From Auanema rhodensis (lineage: Eukaryota; Nematoda; Chromadorea; Rhabditida; Rhabditidae), in assembly GCA_964057225.1 (NCBI GenBank), contig OZ059900.1, positions 16,507,638 to 16,571,637 on the forward strand: 64,000 nt of DNA, read 5' to 3'. A program made the position numbers and the translations under genes. Of this stretch, positions 63,342 through 64,000 are shown piece after piece (the first letter of the stretch is position 1; each line of letters begins with the position of its first letter). The notes under the pieces were generated by a model that ran no database searches, was not told the DNA's origin, and saw only the letters and a list, made by a program, of their open reading frames with translations.

Positions 63342-64000
63342 TTCAGAGCCTGCACTGATAATATAATTGGAAACAGGCAGTACGCAATACGCAAACATTT
63401 GAATGACAGCTTTATTACAATACGACTTAGTTTACTCAATTATATCAAGCTTCATGAACACGGACTGCTTGTGTAATATATAATAGCAATAATAGTTTCG
63501 TTTCTGTTTTTAATTAACTTTCCTGTACGCGAGTTATAATATTTAGAACGTGATTCCTTGATTATGAAAAATTTTTAGAGCCTGCACTGATAATATAACT
63601 GGAAACAGGCAGTACGCGATACGCAAATATTTGAATGACAGCTTTATTACAATACGACTTAGTTTACTCAATTATATCAAGCTTCATGAACACGGACTGC
63701 TTGTGTAATATATAATAGCAATAATAGTTTCGTTTCTGTTTTTAATTAACTTTCCTGTACGCGAGTTATAATATTTAGAACGTGATTCCTTGATTATGAA
63801 AAACTTTCAGAGCCTGCACTGATAATATAATTGGAAACAGGCAGTACGCAATACGCAAACATTTGAATGACAGCTTTATTACAATACGACTTAGTTTACT
63901 CAATTATATCAAGCTTCATGAACACGGACTGCTTGTGTAATATATAATAGCAATAATAGTTTCGTTTCTGTTTTTAATTAACTTTCCTGTACGCGAGTTA
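63342..64000. repeat. Satellite B units beyond the second HOR copy (B36-B38)
   Basis: B36 is type a with TTTCCTGTACG, B37 is type c with CTTTATTACAA, and B38 (partial, 195 bp) is type a. The HOR phase predicts a', b, c. The a-c pair after a d unit resembles B22-B24 (d, a, c'), which would fit a shift of four units by unequal exchange. The window ends before this can be resolved. Confidence 0.75.

Larger units (their letters stand above)
55236..64000. repeat. Satellite B array, 232-bp tandem units, 37.8 copies
   Basis: Head-to-tail array in one orientation. Units start at TTCAGAGCC or TTTAGAGCC at 55236, 55468, 55700, 55932, 56164 and so on to 63806 (the last partial, 195 bp). Unit length is 232 bp except for two 225-bp units. 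GC is about 32% (74 of 232 by hand) with 8 CpG in the common type. Types seen: a (AATTGGAAAC, ATATCAAGCTTC, CTGCTTG); a' (as a, but TTTCCAGTACG); b (CATACCAATCTTC, CTGTTTG, AGATAAT); c (TTTTTAGAGCC, AACTGG, ACGCGATACG, AATATTTG); d (TTGGACAC); and the diverged e and f. No similarity to satellite A is evident and there is no coding potential. The array continues past the right edge. Confidence 0.98.

Noticed and set aside
1-64000. CRISPR-like regular repetition
   Set aside because: Units are contiguous copies of 342 or 232 bp with no unique spacers between short repeats, and no cas genes are present.
1-64000. Ribosomal intergenic spacer subrepeats or a coding minisatellite
   Set aside because: No rRNA-like or tRNA-like sequence appears at any point, and stop codons in all frames exclude a tandemly repeated coding exon.

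Overview
The whole window is tandemly repeated satellite DNA. I see no protein-coding gene, RNA gene, transposon or CRISPR array. Two unrelated, AT-rich satellites sit side by side in the same window. Satellite A fills 1-55239, with a basic unit of 342 bp (about 34% GC by hand count) and about 161.6 units. Satellite B fills 55236-64000, with a basic unit of 232 bp (about 32% GC) and 37.8 units. They meet at one abrupt point that shares only the four bases TTCA (55236-55239). Both arrays run off the window edges, so their true sizes are unknown.

Satellite A units are numbered M1-M162 from position 1, each starting at ACTAGACG. Most are 342 bp. Some are 341 or 343 bp because a T tract near the unit end has 6, 7 or 8 T. 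Units differ at only a few recurring diagnostic sites, and these reveal a patchwork of higher-order repeats (HORs). A left domain (1-3767) carries ACAAAC-type units. Next come two related long blocks (3768-12651 and 12652-19487) with nested 4-unit duplications. A 7/8-unit HOR follows in a first copy at 20172-22564 and three tandem copies at 24959-32479. Then come 3-, 4- and 8/9-unit HORs (31796-44444) and a mixed stretch (44445-46839). Last is an 11-unit, 3762-bp HOR present twice (46840-54363), with a shortened third copy reaching the junction.

Satellite B units are numbered B1-B38, each starting at TTCAGAGCC or its TTTAGAGCC form. They fall into about six types. Together they form a 17-unit, 3937-bp HOR present twice (55468-59404 and 59405-63341). 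I found one base difference between the two copies. One unit per HOR carries a 7-bp deletion.

This points to a eukaryote and to constitutive heterochromatin, such as a pericentromere, centromere or subtelomere. The evidence is long homogenised arrays, nested HORs, no genes and no inserted mobile elements. CpG is not depleted in either unit (10 CpG per 342 bp in A, 8 per 232 bp in B), which argues weakly against a vertebrate with heavy CpG methylation. An insect or other invertebrate is plausible, but I cannot name the species or match either unit to a known satellite family from memory. The biology visible here is evolutionary: unequal crossing-over and local amplification at several scales, chimeric units that mark crossover points, a low-variation core in the A unit, and a sharp boundary between two homogenised satellites. 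All counts were made by eye and should be confirmed by computation.
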